Assembly (NCBI GenBank): GCA_025351145.1
Contig: JANXWM010000652.1
Location: 1 to 9,187, forward strand
Origin: Chitinophagaceae bacterium
GTDB taxonomy: Bacteria; Bacteroidota; Bacteroidia; Chitinophagales; Chitinophagaceae
Direction: 5' to 3'
Length of the DNA stretch: 9,187 nt
A program made the position numbers and the translations under genes. The notes under the pieces are model-generated. The model was not told where the DNA came from, did not search any database, and saw nothing but the letters and a program-made list of their open reading frames with translations. This document shows positions 1 to 5,755 of this stretch, piece after piece; position 1 is the stretch's first letter; the number at the start of each line of letters is the position of its first letter.

Positions 1-16
1 CGCCATTCTTATTTAT

Positions 17-51
17 TCCTCAATCAATAATATGATTGGGGATTTTTTTTT
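17..51 (+). terminator. Rho-independent terminator of a gene upstream of the window
   Basis: A 10-bp stem is formed by 17-26 and 33-42, with one T-G wobble and the six-base loop ATAATA. It runs straight into an uninterrupted run of nine T on the plus strand (43-51). This is a textbook intrinsic terminator. It implies a rightward gene ending just left of the window. Confidence 0.85.
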
Positions 52-102
52 GCTCATAACCCAATGAAAATAATCAAGAAATTTATTGCCGGCAAAAGTA
101 AT

Positions 103-141
103 GCTCAACACTTACCCCAAATGTACAAGAGTGCGACGCAA
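103..141 (-). repeat. Dispersed intergenic repeat, copy A
   Basis: The core GTACAAGAGTGCGACGCAA at 123-141 is identical to copies at 3911-3929 (same strand), 3771-3789 and 7770-7788 (opposite strand). Read on the minus strand, a second conserved box TTGAGC (103-108) lies at the same distance from the core as in the 7769 copy, with no gap needed. The bases between the boxes are poorly conserved. See the findings for the family description. Confidence 0.75.
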
Positions 142-307
142 CTAGAGTTGAATTTGTATTTGTGAGTCGGGGGAAATAATGCGAGAATTTTTTATAAGGG
201 CAATAAGAAAATGCTCATATTGTTTTGAAGCCTTAGTGGTATAGTCGGGATGTACGATTAAATGTAGCAGGCAAACTGCGTTTATGTTACAATTAAAAAT
301 TGGAATT

Positions 308-348
308 GTTCAATCGTTATTCAGTAGTTGAAAGGATTGCGACGCAAG
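308..348 (-). repeat. Dispersed intergenic repeat, copy E (degenerate)
   Basis: It keeps the palindromic half of the core, TGCGACGCAAG (338-348), but has lost the GTACAAGAG half. Read on the minus strand, ATTGAAC (308-314) lies 23 nt from the core, against 22 nt to ATTGAGC in the 7769 copy. The conserved spacing of the second box makes it a diverged family member rather than a chance match. Confidence 0.5.
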
Positions 349-532
349 GGACGATGCTATAAAAAAGTAATGCTGGTATCATAAAAATTAAAATCAATAT
401 GGAAGGCTTAAATTGTAAGGAAGACTTAATATGAATTATTTACTAAAAGCTAAAAAACTAACCTCTAAAAAGCCTGTGAATAGGGGCCAAGACTTTCTTA
501 TTAGGTTATAAATAAAAAGAATTTAATGTGAA

Positions 533-2080
533 TTAAAATTTTATTTCTTCTTCGTTAGAATCGAAAAAACGAAACTCAGTGAAATAGTAATCATTACTTG
601 GTTTTACTTTAATATTGGTTTTTAACTTTCTCCTCCATTTCCATGCAATTGAAAAAATACCTTTTGTTAAGTGAGAATATACAATGGGGTGTACAAATAT
701 TGTAAGGTTTTTATGTTGATGGGTTAAAAGATAATGCAGGCGTTTTTCAATTTCATCCTGTAGCAGAATAGTTGAAGCTACCTTACCTGTACCATTGCAG
801 GATGGGCAAATTTCCGAGGTGTTGATATTCATTTCGGGTCTCATGCGCTGACGGGTAATTTGCATTAACCCAAATTTAGAAATGGGTAATACGGCATGCT
901 TTGCCCTGTCAGTATGCATAAAATCTTCAATGGCTTCCTGCACCCTTCTTTTATTATCAGGAAGCTTCATATCTATGAAATCTACAACTATAATACCGCC
1001 AATATCCCGTAATCTTAACTGTCTTGCAATTTCTTCGGCCGCTTCCATATTGGTTTCTAGAGCATTTTCTTCCTGGTTGTTGCTGATGCTTTTATAACCG
1101 CTGTTTACATCTACAACATGCAGAGCTTCTGTGTGTTCAATAATAAGGTATGCACCACTTGGCAGATTAACCGTTTTGCCGAATGAAGATTTAACCTGTT
1201 TTGTAATACCATACTGGTCAAAAATAGGGATACCATTGTGATAGTGGGCAACGATATCCTGCTTATCAGGAGCAATTTTTTGAATATAGGAAAGAGTATC
1301 GTTGTATATATTCTTATCGTTGGTAATAATGTGGTTGAAATCTTCTGTCAGCAGATCACGGAGTATGCTGGTAGTCTTATCTTCTTCACTCAGTATCTTG
1401 CTTGGTGCAAGAGCGTTTTGCAGATTTTTTTGAATGCTTTTCCAGGTTTGCAAAAGATGGTTAAAGTCTTCGTGTAGTTCGGTTGCATTCTTGCCTTCTG
1501 CGGCGGTACGTACAATTACGCCGAAGTTTTTTATTTTAATAGCTTCAACTATTTTTTGCAACCTTTTTCTTTCCTCAGAAGAATGGATTTTTTTTGAGAC
1601 TGCAACAATATCATTGAAGGGTGTAATTACAACAAACCTGCCTGGTAGTGAAATTTCGCAGCTTAGCCTTGGTCCTTTTGCAGCAATCGGCTCTTTTAAT
1701 ATTTGAACAAGCACATTTGGCTTACCGTTGAGTACTTCGTTTATTTTGCCTGTTTTTATTATTTCAGGCTCAACTTCAAATTTTGAAAAATCAAATGAAT
1801 TTTCTGATTTATCGGCAATGCATTGCTGGGTAAATTTAAGCAGAGACCGTGCAAACGGGCTTAAATCTGTATAATGAAGAAACGCGTCTTTTTCAAAACC
1901 AACATCAATAAAAGCGGCGTTAAGGCCGGGAATCAGTTTCTTTACCTTTCCCAGGTATAAATCTCCCACAGCAAAACTTGCATCCATTTTTTCATGATGC
2001 AGTTCAACCAGTTTTTTATTTTCAAGCAAAGCGATTTCTACACCAGTAGGTGCAGCATTTATAATAAGTTCTTTGTTCAC
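533..2080 (-). CDS. rng: Ribonuclease G (RNase E/G family endoribonuclease)
   Basis: RNase E/G family endoribonuclease, which cuts single-stranded AU-rich RNA in rRNA 5' maturation and mRNA turnover in the cytoplasm. Read from GTG at 2080 it is 515 aa, the usual length for Bacteroidota RNase G, without the long RNase E scaffold tail. An S1-like RNA-binding segment (about residues 35-75, GLNAAFIDVGF) is followed by the catalytic region. Metal-binding aspartates are visible in VVDVNSG (D324) and in DIGGIIVVDFIDM (D367). The zinc-link cysteines are in CPSCNGTG (C425, C428). The frame stays open upstream to an ATG at 2128, which would add 16 hydrophobic residues. I prefer GTG 2080 because family members begin at the equivalent of NKELIINAA. 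It is the last gene of a leftward run from HU, set off from the preceding small gene by a 209-bp gap containing a strong hairpin. Confidence 0.95.
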   Translation of the reverse strand: MNKELIINAAPTGVEIALLENKKLVELHHEKMDASFAVGDLYLGKVKKLIPGLNAAFIDVGFEKDAFLHYTDLSPFARSLLKFTQQCIADKSENSFDFSKFEVEPEIIKTGKINEVLNGKPNVLVQILKEPIAAKGPRLSCEISLPGRFVVITPFNDIVAVSKKIHSSEERKRLQKIVEAIKIKNFGVIVRTAAEGKNATELHEDFNHLLQTWKSIQKNLQNALAPSKILSEEDKTTSILRDLLTEDFNHIITNDKNIYNDTLSYIQKIAPDKQDIVAHYHNGIPIFDQYGITKQVKSSFGKTVNLPSGAYLIIEHTEALHVVDVNSGYKSISNNQEENALETNMEAAEEIARQLRLRDIGGIIVVDFIDMKLPDNKRRVQEAIEDFMHTDRAKHAVLPISKFGLMQITRQRMRPEMNINTSEICPSCNGTGKVASTILLQDEIEKRLHYLLTHQHKNLTIFVHPIVYSHLTKGIFSIAWKWRRKLKTNIKVKPSNDYYFTEFRFFDSNEEEIKF

Positions 2081-2229
2081 AAATGCAACTTTTAATATTG
2101 GTACGCATTGTACAAACAATACGTACAAACGGGTTCACACAATTTCAGTCAACACACTGCTCTGCCAATAGTATAAAGTCAGGAAAGGTAAAAGTTGCTT
2201 GCAGAATAAGGTATGGCAGTTCGTGTAAG

Positions 2230-2270
2230 TAATCAATGCCGGTAAGCAAAACAGCTACCGGCATTGATTA
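2230..2270 (-). terminator. Strong 15-bp hairpin between the small peptide gene and rng
   Basis: A perfect 15-bp inverted repeat (2230-2244 with 2256-2270) has an 11-nt loop whose AGC and GCT ends could extend the helix. It lies 20 nt after the stop codon of the 31-aa gene and 150 nt before the rng start, on their shared strand. No U-run follows on either strand, so it is not a standard intrinsic terminator. The hairpin after ssb in this window also has only a weak U-run, so a terminator or attenuator role is still reasonable. The alternative is a structured 5' leader of rng used for feedback control. Confidence 0.5.
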
Positions 2271-2289
2271 TCATAGAAGTTTAAATAAA

Positions 2290-2385
2290 CTATTTATTCT
2301 TCTTCTTATGACGGTTCTTTCTCAATCTCTTTTTGCGTTTGTGCGTAGCTATTTTATGACGTTTTCTTTTCTTGCCACAAGGCAT
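2290..2385 (-). CDS. 31-aa highly basic bS22/COX24 (AURKAIP1)-like ribosomal peptide
   Basis: A short gene reading ATG at 2385 to TAG at 2290. The product begins MPCGKKRKRHKIATHKRKKR and continues lysine/arginine-rich to the end; about two thirds of the residues are K, R or H. The KKRKRHK-x3-HKRKKRLRKNR pattern matches, from memory, the AURKAIP1/COX24 domain, whose members are the mitochondrial small-subunit protein mS38 and the actinobacterial 30S protein bS22. A role as a small-subunit ribosomal peptide is therefore inferred. It lies 37 bp after the TPR gene on the same strand. Upstream, the AT-rich end of the TPR gene holds TTG followed 22 nt later by TAACTTTT, a weak candidate promoter. 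The family assignment is fairly firm; the role in this phylum is less certain. Confidence 0.85.
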   Translation of the reverse strand: MPCGKKRKRHKIATHKRKKRLRKNRHKKKNK

Positions 2386-2422
2386 AATAAAATAATTTAA
2401 AAGTTAAAAAATAAGTAAGTTT

Positions 2423-3265
2423 CTATTGCAATGATTCAATTCTTTGTTCTAATTCCTGCTTCGCTTCAGGGATGTTGATAATACTCTGGGCCTTCCTGTA
2501 CCAAAAAACTGCATTTGCTTTATCACCCTTTTTTTCAAAAGTTTCAGCTAGGTTAAAAATTGCCTGCAGGTTGGCAGGTTCTTTTTTTATAACAACCTGA
2601 AATCTTTCGATTGCTTTATCATACTGCCCACTTCTTACACCGCCTAAGCCCAGCATTAACTGCGCATATACGTTATTAGAATCTTTATCTGCTACTTCTT
2701 TTATTTTTAAAATACCTTCCATTGGTGTACTGGAAATATTGCCAAAAAGGTAACAGGCACCAATTTCAACCTTTACAGAATCACTGTTAGGGTTTAATTG
2801 CAATGATTGTTCAAAAAGACCTTTTGCGTTTGTTGCAAGCCAGGTTTGCATTGCCGGGTTGGTTTCTGCCATAAGCTGCGCTAATAACAAACGGGCAGCG
2901 AAATTGAGGTTTTTTTCCGAACTTTCCAACTTAGCTTCTTCACCAATGTAATAAGCAGCAATTTCCGGATGGTTAAGTGAGTCCTTCCAGAAAGTTGCCA
3001 ATTGCTTATAAATTTTTATTTTTTGATCCTTAACATCTCCTCTAACTACGCTGTTCTCTAATTGAGTCAGGTACAAAGATTGGCTGCTGGTAATTGTTTT
3101 CTTAGCAGAATCTAATAAATTATCGGTAGTTATTGCACCCGAACCTCCCTGGCTGTTAGCCATTGGGGGTGCTGTTGTTTTAGGGGGTATGGTATTGCCA
3201 AAAAAATATAGAGACACAACCAATAGAAGGCCGCCGGAAACAAGAATGAGTTGTTGCTTTTTCAC
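2423..3265 (-). CDS. Membrane-anchored tetratricopeptide repeat protein
   Basis: 280-aa protein. Residues 6-24 (LILVSGGLLLVVSLYFFGN) form one hydrophobic segment after MKKQQ. There is no lipobox and no clear cleavage site, so it is most likely an N-terminal anchor with the rest outside the cytoplasmic membrane. Residues 27-45 are a Pro/Gly/Ser/Thr-rich linker. From about 142 to 264 there are three to four helical TPR units (AKGLFEQSLQLNPN, YDKAIERFQVVIKKEPAN, GDKANAVFWYRKAQ). TPRs mediate protein-protein contacts; the partner cannot be read from the sequence. It starts 25 bp after the HU stop codon on the same strand, so the two are probably cotranscribed. It sits in the HU-rng cluster, but I know of no demonstrated function. 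Confidence in the domain call is high and in any role low. Confidence 0.88.
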   Translation of the reverse strand: MKKQQLILVSGGLLLVVSLYFFGNTIPPKTTAPPMANSQGGSGAITTDNLLDSAKKTITSSQSLYLTQLENSVVRGDVKDQKIKIYKQLATFWKDSLNHPEIAAYYIGEEAKLESSEKNLNFAARLLLAQLMAETNPAMQTWLATNAKGLFEQSLQLNPNSDSVKVEIGACYLFGNISSTPMEGILKIKEVADKDSNNVYAQLMLGLGGVRSGQYDKAIERFQVVIKKEPANLQAIFNLAETFEKKGDKANAVFWYRKAQSIINIPEAKQELEQRIESLQ

Positions 3266-3290
3266 AAATGATTTTTATTAATACGCAAAT

Positions 3291-3581
3291 CTATTGCGTA
3301 TTATTCATTTGCTTTACCTCATTCACAAATTCTTTAGAAGGTTTAAATGCAGGGATATAATGTTCTGGAATTTGAACAGCCACATTTTTCTTTATATTTC
3401 TACCAATTTTGGCAGCTCTTTTTTTAGTAATAAAGCTACCAAAGCCCCGAATATAAATATTCTCTCCTTTGGTAATATTTTCCTTTATTTCTTTAATAAG
3501 CGTCTCTACTGTTACCAGTACATCGACTTTTGGAATACCAGTTTTGTCGGAAATGTTGTTAATAAGGTCGGATTTTCTCAT
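3291..3581 (-). CDS. HU/IHF-family nucleoid DNA-binding protein
   Basis: 96 aa, close to the standard HU length. An N-terminal dimerisation helix pair (residues 3-38) is followed by the beta-saddle with the family signature IRGFGSF (44-50) and the DNA-gripping arms (about 52-78), then the closing IPAFKPSKEF (76-85). HU dimers bend and compact DNA. At the arm tip, the proline that wedges between base pairs in canonical HU/IHF (RNP) is replaced: the sequence here is R61-N62-I63. I recall the same loss in other HU proteins next to rng in Bacteroidota, so it looks like a subfamily trait. The start at 3581 is the only sensible ATG. The gene opens the leftward cluster and is divergent from mutY. 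Confidence 0.95.
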   Translation of the reverse strand: MRKSDLINNISDKTGIPKVDVLVTVETLIKEIKENITKGENIYIRGFGSFITKKRAAKIGRNIKKNVAVQIPEHYIPAFKPSKEFVNEVKQMNNTQ

Positions 3582-3769
3582 ATAGGGCCGTTTAAGTAGT
3601 TTTCTTATTTCAATTATCTAAAATATAACAAATGCTCATTTTAAAAAAAAGAAATTTTTGTTTTTTGATAAATGTTTTTCTTTGATATGCAACGGATTGT
3701 TTGATTAACCAATATTTCGCAGAATAAAATAAGGAATATTTACCCTGCAGAAAATATATTTCAGCTTTA

Positions 3770-3810
3770 CTTGCGTCGCACTCTTGTACGTTCAGATTTT
3801 GTATCTGCAG
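3770..3810 (+). repeat. Dispersed intergenic repeat, copy B
   Basis: The first 29 bases (3770-3798) are identical to those of the copy at 7769-7797, starting with CTTGCGTCGCACTCTTGTAC. Beyond that, the next 31 bases still match the 7769 copy at 18 positions without gaps. The family unit is therefore longer than the perfectly conserved core. Its first 23 bases also form a perfect inverted repeat with copy C. Confidence 0.8.
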
Positions 3811-3892
3811 TTAAGCGAAGGGTCGAATTCATGTAATCCTAATTCATTTGCCAAAAATTAATTTTAGTAATTATGTTTTATGGTTTTTTATC

Positions 3893-3930
3893 CTCAATAA
3901 AGATGGGAACGTACAAGAGTGCGACGCAAG
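3893..3930 (-). repeat. Dispersed intergenic repeat, copy C
   Basis: Bases 3908-3930 are the exact reverse complement of 3770-3792. Read on the minus strand, ATTGAG (3893-3898) follows the GTAC box at nearly the same spacing as in copy D (9 against 10 nt after GTACGTT). With copy B it encloses 115 bp and could form a long stem-loop or mark the ends of a 161-bp unit. Confidence 0.8.
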
Positions 3931-4033
3931 AATGATGCCTGAAGCAATTATTGCCGGGTTCAAAAAAATAAATTTTATTAATTAACCTCAGCGTGATGTT
4001 AGTGCAGTAAAGCACAGATCAACATTCAAAGAA

Positions 4034-5095
4034 ATGAATTATAAAAAATTTACGACGCTCTTAATGAACTGGCATTCAAATGAAAATAAAAGGGAGATGC
4101 CCTGGAAAGGTGAAAAAGATCCTTATAAAGTATGGTTAAGCGAAATAATCTTGCAGCAAACCCGTGTAGAACAAGGCTGGGCGTATTATAAAAAGTTTAT
4201 TAAAAAATATCCGGGCATTGGGGAACTGGCCAAAGCAAAAGATGAAGATGTTTTTAAATTATGGGAAGGGTTGGGGTATTACACCCGTTGTAAAAATCTT
4301 TTATACTCAGCACGACTGATAGATAAAGAATACAATGGCATTTTTCCTGACACTTATGAAAAGATAGTTGCTTTAAAAGGAGTGGGGCCTTACACTGCAG
4401 CGGCTATTTCTTCATTTTGTTTTAATCTGCCTTATGCGGTGGTTGATGGTAATGTGTTCAGGGTTTTATCAAGAATATCGGGAAATGCTATGCCGGTTGA
4501 TAGCAATGAAGGAAAAAAGACATTTACAGAACTTGCGAATAAGGTATTAGATAAAGCAAGCCCCGGGATTTTTAACCAGGCTATTATGGATTTTGGTGCT
4601 ACGGTTTGCAAACCGGCTTTGCCGCTATGTTCCCAATGCGCAGTTAATAAAATCTGTAATGCTTTATTGCACGCTACAGTAAACTTGCTCCCCGTTAAAG
4701 AAAAACGATTGAAAAAGAAGACAAGGTGGTTTACTTATTTTATTATTGAAGCTGCCGGTAAAACGCTTGTTATAAAAAGAACTTTAAAAGATATATGGCA
4801 AAACCTGTTTGAATATTATTTAGTTGAAACTGATGCCAACCCTTTATGGGATAAAGATGTTATTGCATCTGTTTTAAGTAATCAATTAGGTATTTTAGAT
4901 TTTGAAATTATTAAAATAACACCTGCTAAGCAGCAGCAATTAACACACCAGTTAATCAAAGGTTTTTTTATACGGATTAAACTAAAATCTGTTCCCAAGA
5001 GTTTAATCAATCCTGAAAATCAATGGCTCAGGTCTGCGGCAATAAAACGATTACCATTTCCTTCTTTCATAAACCAATATACCCAAGGGCAGTAG
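4034..5095 (+). CDS. mutY: A/G-specific adenine glycosylase MutY
   Basis: 353 aa, normal for bacterial MutY. It removes adenine mispaired with 8-oxoguanine in base-excision repair. The catalytic glutamate is E37 in LSEIILQQTRV, and the catalytic aspartate is D138 in VVDGNVFRVL. The helix-hairpin-helix is at 114-126 (LKGVGPYTAAAIS). The 4Fe-4S loop has the C-x6-C-x2-C-x5-C spacing (C192, C199, C202, C208). A NUDIX-like C-terminal domain (about 228-345) includes LTH (303-305), which I align with the FSH-type loop that senses 8-oxoG. All key residues are present. The gene has its own upstream region and is followed by a 105-bp gap before ssb that contains a promoter candidate, so it is probably transcribed alone or with partial readthrough. 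Confidence 0.96.
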   Translation: MNYKKFTTLLMNWHSNENKREMPWKGEKDPYKVWLSEIILQQTRVEQGWAYYKKFIKKYPGIGELAKAKDEDVFKLWEGLGYYTRCKNLLYSARLIDKEYNGIFPDTYEKIVALKGVGPYTAAAISSFCFNLPYAVVDGNVFRVLSRISGNAMPVDSNEGKKTFTELANKVLDKASPGIFNQAIMDFGATVCKPALPLCSQCAVNKICNALLHATVNLLPVKEKRLKKKTRWFTYFIIEAAGKTLVIKRTLKDIWQNLFEYYLVETDANPLWDKDVIASVLSNQLGILDFEIIKITPAKQQQLTHQLIKGFFIRIKLKSVPKSLINPENQWLRSAAIKRLPFPSFINQYTQGQ

Positions 5096-5122
5096 GCAGG
5101 GAATACCCTTATTTTAATTTGA

Positions 5123-5152
5123 TTGGTTTACCATAGTTTTTTTATAATTTTA
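5123..5152 (+). promoter_or_regulatory. Candidate Bacteroidota-type promoter for ssb
   Basis: TTG at 5123-5125 and TAATTTTA at 5145-5152 are separated by 19 nt. They match the Bacteroidota -33 (TTG) and -7 (TAnnTTTG) elements with one mismatch in the second. Transcription would start near 5158, giving a leader of about 40 nt before the ssb ATG. The region is AT-rich, so chance matches are possible. Confidence 0.4.
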
Positions 5153-5200
5153 GAAAACAATTGATGAAACAATTTTTAAGGCGAATTAAAAAAAAGTTGT

Positions 5201-5653
5201 ATGAGAGGTGTAAACAGAGTAATGCTGATCGGCAACCTGGGTAAAGACCCCGATGTACAGTATCTTGAAGGAAATATTGCAGTTGCTAAATTTCCGTTGG
5301 CTACAACCGAAACTTATAAAGACCGGACCGGTAAATTAATTTCACAAACAGAATGGCATACTGTTGTTTTATGGCGGGGGCTCGCAGAACTCGCCCAGAA
5401 ATACCTGCACAAAGGAAGCCTGATTTATGTTGAAGGCAGGCTGCGTACGAGAAGCTGGGATGATCGTGAAGGAAATAAAAAATTTGCTACAGAAATAGTA
5501 GGCGATAACCTGATTATGCTTGATAAAAGAAATGATGGAAGCGCAGGAAGCTATCATCCTTCAGCCTCGGGGGGCAGCGATTCCCATGAACCATATAATA
5601 ACCCGGATTTACCGCCTTTGGGTGATGAACCGGCGGAAGGGTTACCTTTTTAA
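5201..5653 (+). CDS. ssb: Single-stranded DNA-binding protein
   Basis: 150 aa. An N-terminal OB fold (residues 1-108) starts MRGVNRVMLIGNLGKDP, the standard SSB opening. It has conserved aromatic DNA-stacking positions including W52 and W58 (EWHTVVLW) and W86, and YVEGRLRTRSW. A Gly/Ser/Pro-rich disordered linker (109-138) leads to an acidic, hydrophobic tip, GDEPAEGLPF. This tip is the docking peptide for replication and repair enzymes and is somewhat more diluted than the E. coli DDDIPF. SSB coats single-stranded DNA during replication, repair and recombination. It has its own candidate promoter and a hairpin terminator 25 bp after the stop, so it appears to be a monocistronic unit between mutY and gldE. 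Confidence 0.97.
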   Translation: MRGVNRVMLIGNLGKDPDVQYLEGNIAVAKFPLATTETYKDRTGKLISQTEWHTVVLWRGLAELAQKYLHKGSLIYVEGRLRTRSWDDREGNKKFATEIVGDNLIMLDKRNDGSAGSYHPSASGGSDSHEPYNNPDLPPLGDEPAEGLPF

Positions 5654-5677
5654 TTTTACAGGAATATATATATTTTT

Positions 5678-5710
5678 ACTGGCACGCTAATGGGGCGTGC
5701 CAGTTTAATT
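5678..5710 (+). terminator. Terminator hairpin after ssb
   Basis: A perfect 10-bp GC-rich stem ACTGGCACGC / GCGTGCCAGT (5678-5687 with 5695-5704) has a 7-nt loop. It is followed on the plus strand by TTTAATT, a short and broken U-run. Its position right after ssb and before the gldE promoter element supports termination of ssb. Confidence 0.75.
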
Positions 5711-5711
5711 A

Positions 5712-5719
5712 TAGATTTG
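5712..5719 (+). promoter_or_regulatory. Candidate -7 promoter element for gldE-gldD
   Basis: TAGATTTG is an exact match to the Bacteroidota -7 consensus TAnnTTTG and lies just after the ssb terminator. No clear TTG stands 17-23 nt upstream, where the hairpin is. A start near 5725 would leave about 30 nt before the ATG at 5756, but only about 12 nt before the alternative TTG at 5738, which favours the ATG. Confidence 0.45.
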
Positions 5720-5755
5720 TAACCAAAACAAATTCATTTGGAAACTTTTGCGGAA

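Larger units (their letters stand above)
52..532. other. Gene-free intergenic region carrying two dispersed repeat copies
   Basis: About 480 bases between the incoming terminator and the stop codon of the minus-strand rng gene. I find no convincing coding region: the longest reading is a 26-codon ORF at 431-511 with no recognisable content. The supported content is two members of the window's dispersed repeat family (103-141 and 308-348), both in the same orientation. The rest is AT-rich with no clear promoter or RNA gene. Confidence 0.6.
3582..4033. other. Divergent intergenic region between HU and mutY with inverted repeat copies
   Basis: 452 bases with no ORF of note. Both promoter sets should lie here. 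The HU side holds only near-matches to the TAnnTTTG element. The mutY side has TAAATTTT (3969-3976) with TTG at 3951-3953, a slightly short 15-nt spacing. The centre is taken by repeat copies B and C in inverted orientation. No tRNA or other RNA gene is visible. Confidence 0.55.

Noticed and set aside
431..511. 26-codon ORF (ATG to TAA) with a GGA upstream
   Set aside because: Too short, no recognisable sequence, and in a region of otherwise non-coding character; Bacteroidota do not rely on Shine-Dalgarno sequences, so the GGA adds little.
882..1706. Plus-strand ORFs opposite rng (882-1097, 1238-1477, 1434-1706)
   Set aside because: They are antisense to an intact, motif-complete RNase G and show no protein-like features of their own.
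2103..2128. GTAC-containing motifs (TTGTACAA, ACGTACAAAC) upstream of rng resembling part of the dispersed repeat
   Set aside because: They share only 6-10 bases around GTACAA, lack the TGCGACGCA core and have no second box.
3294..3599. Plus-strand 101-codon ORF opposite HU
   Set aside because: Complete overlap with a clear HU gene; the translation is low-complexity, phenylalanine-rich antisense sequence.
4001..4017. GTGC...GCAC mini-hairpin before mutY
   Set aside because: Only a 4-bp stem with no conserved context; expected by chance.
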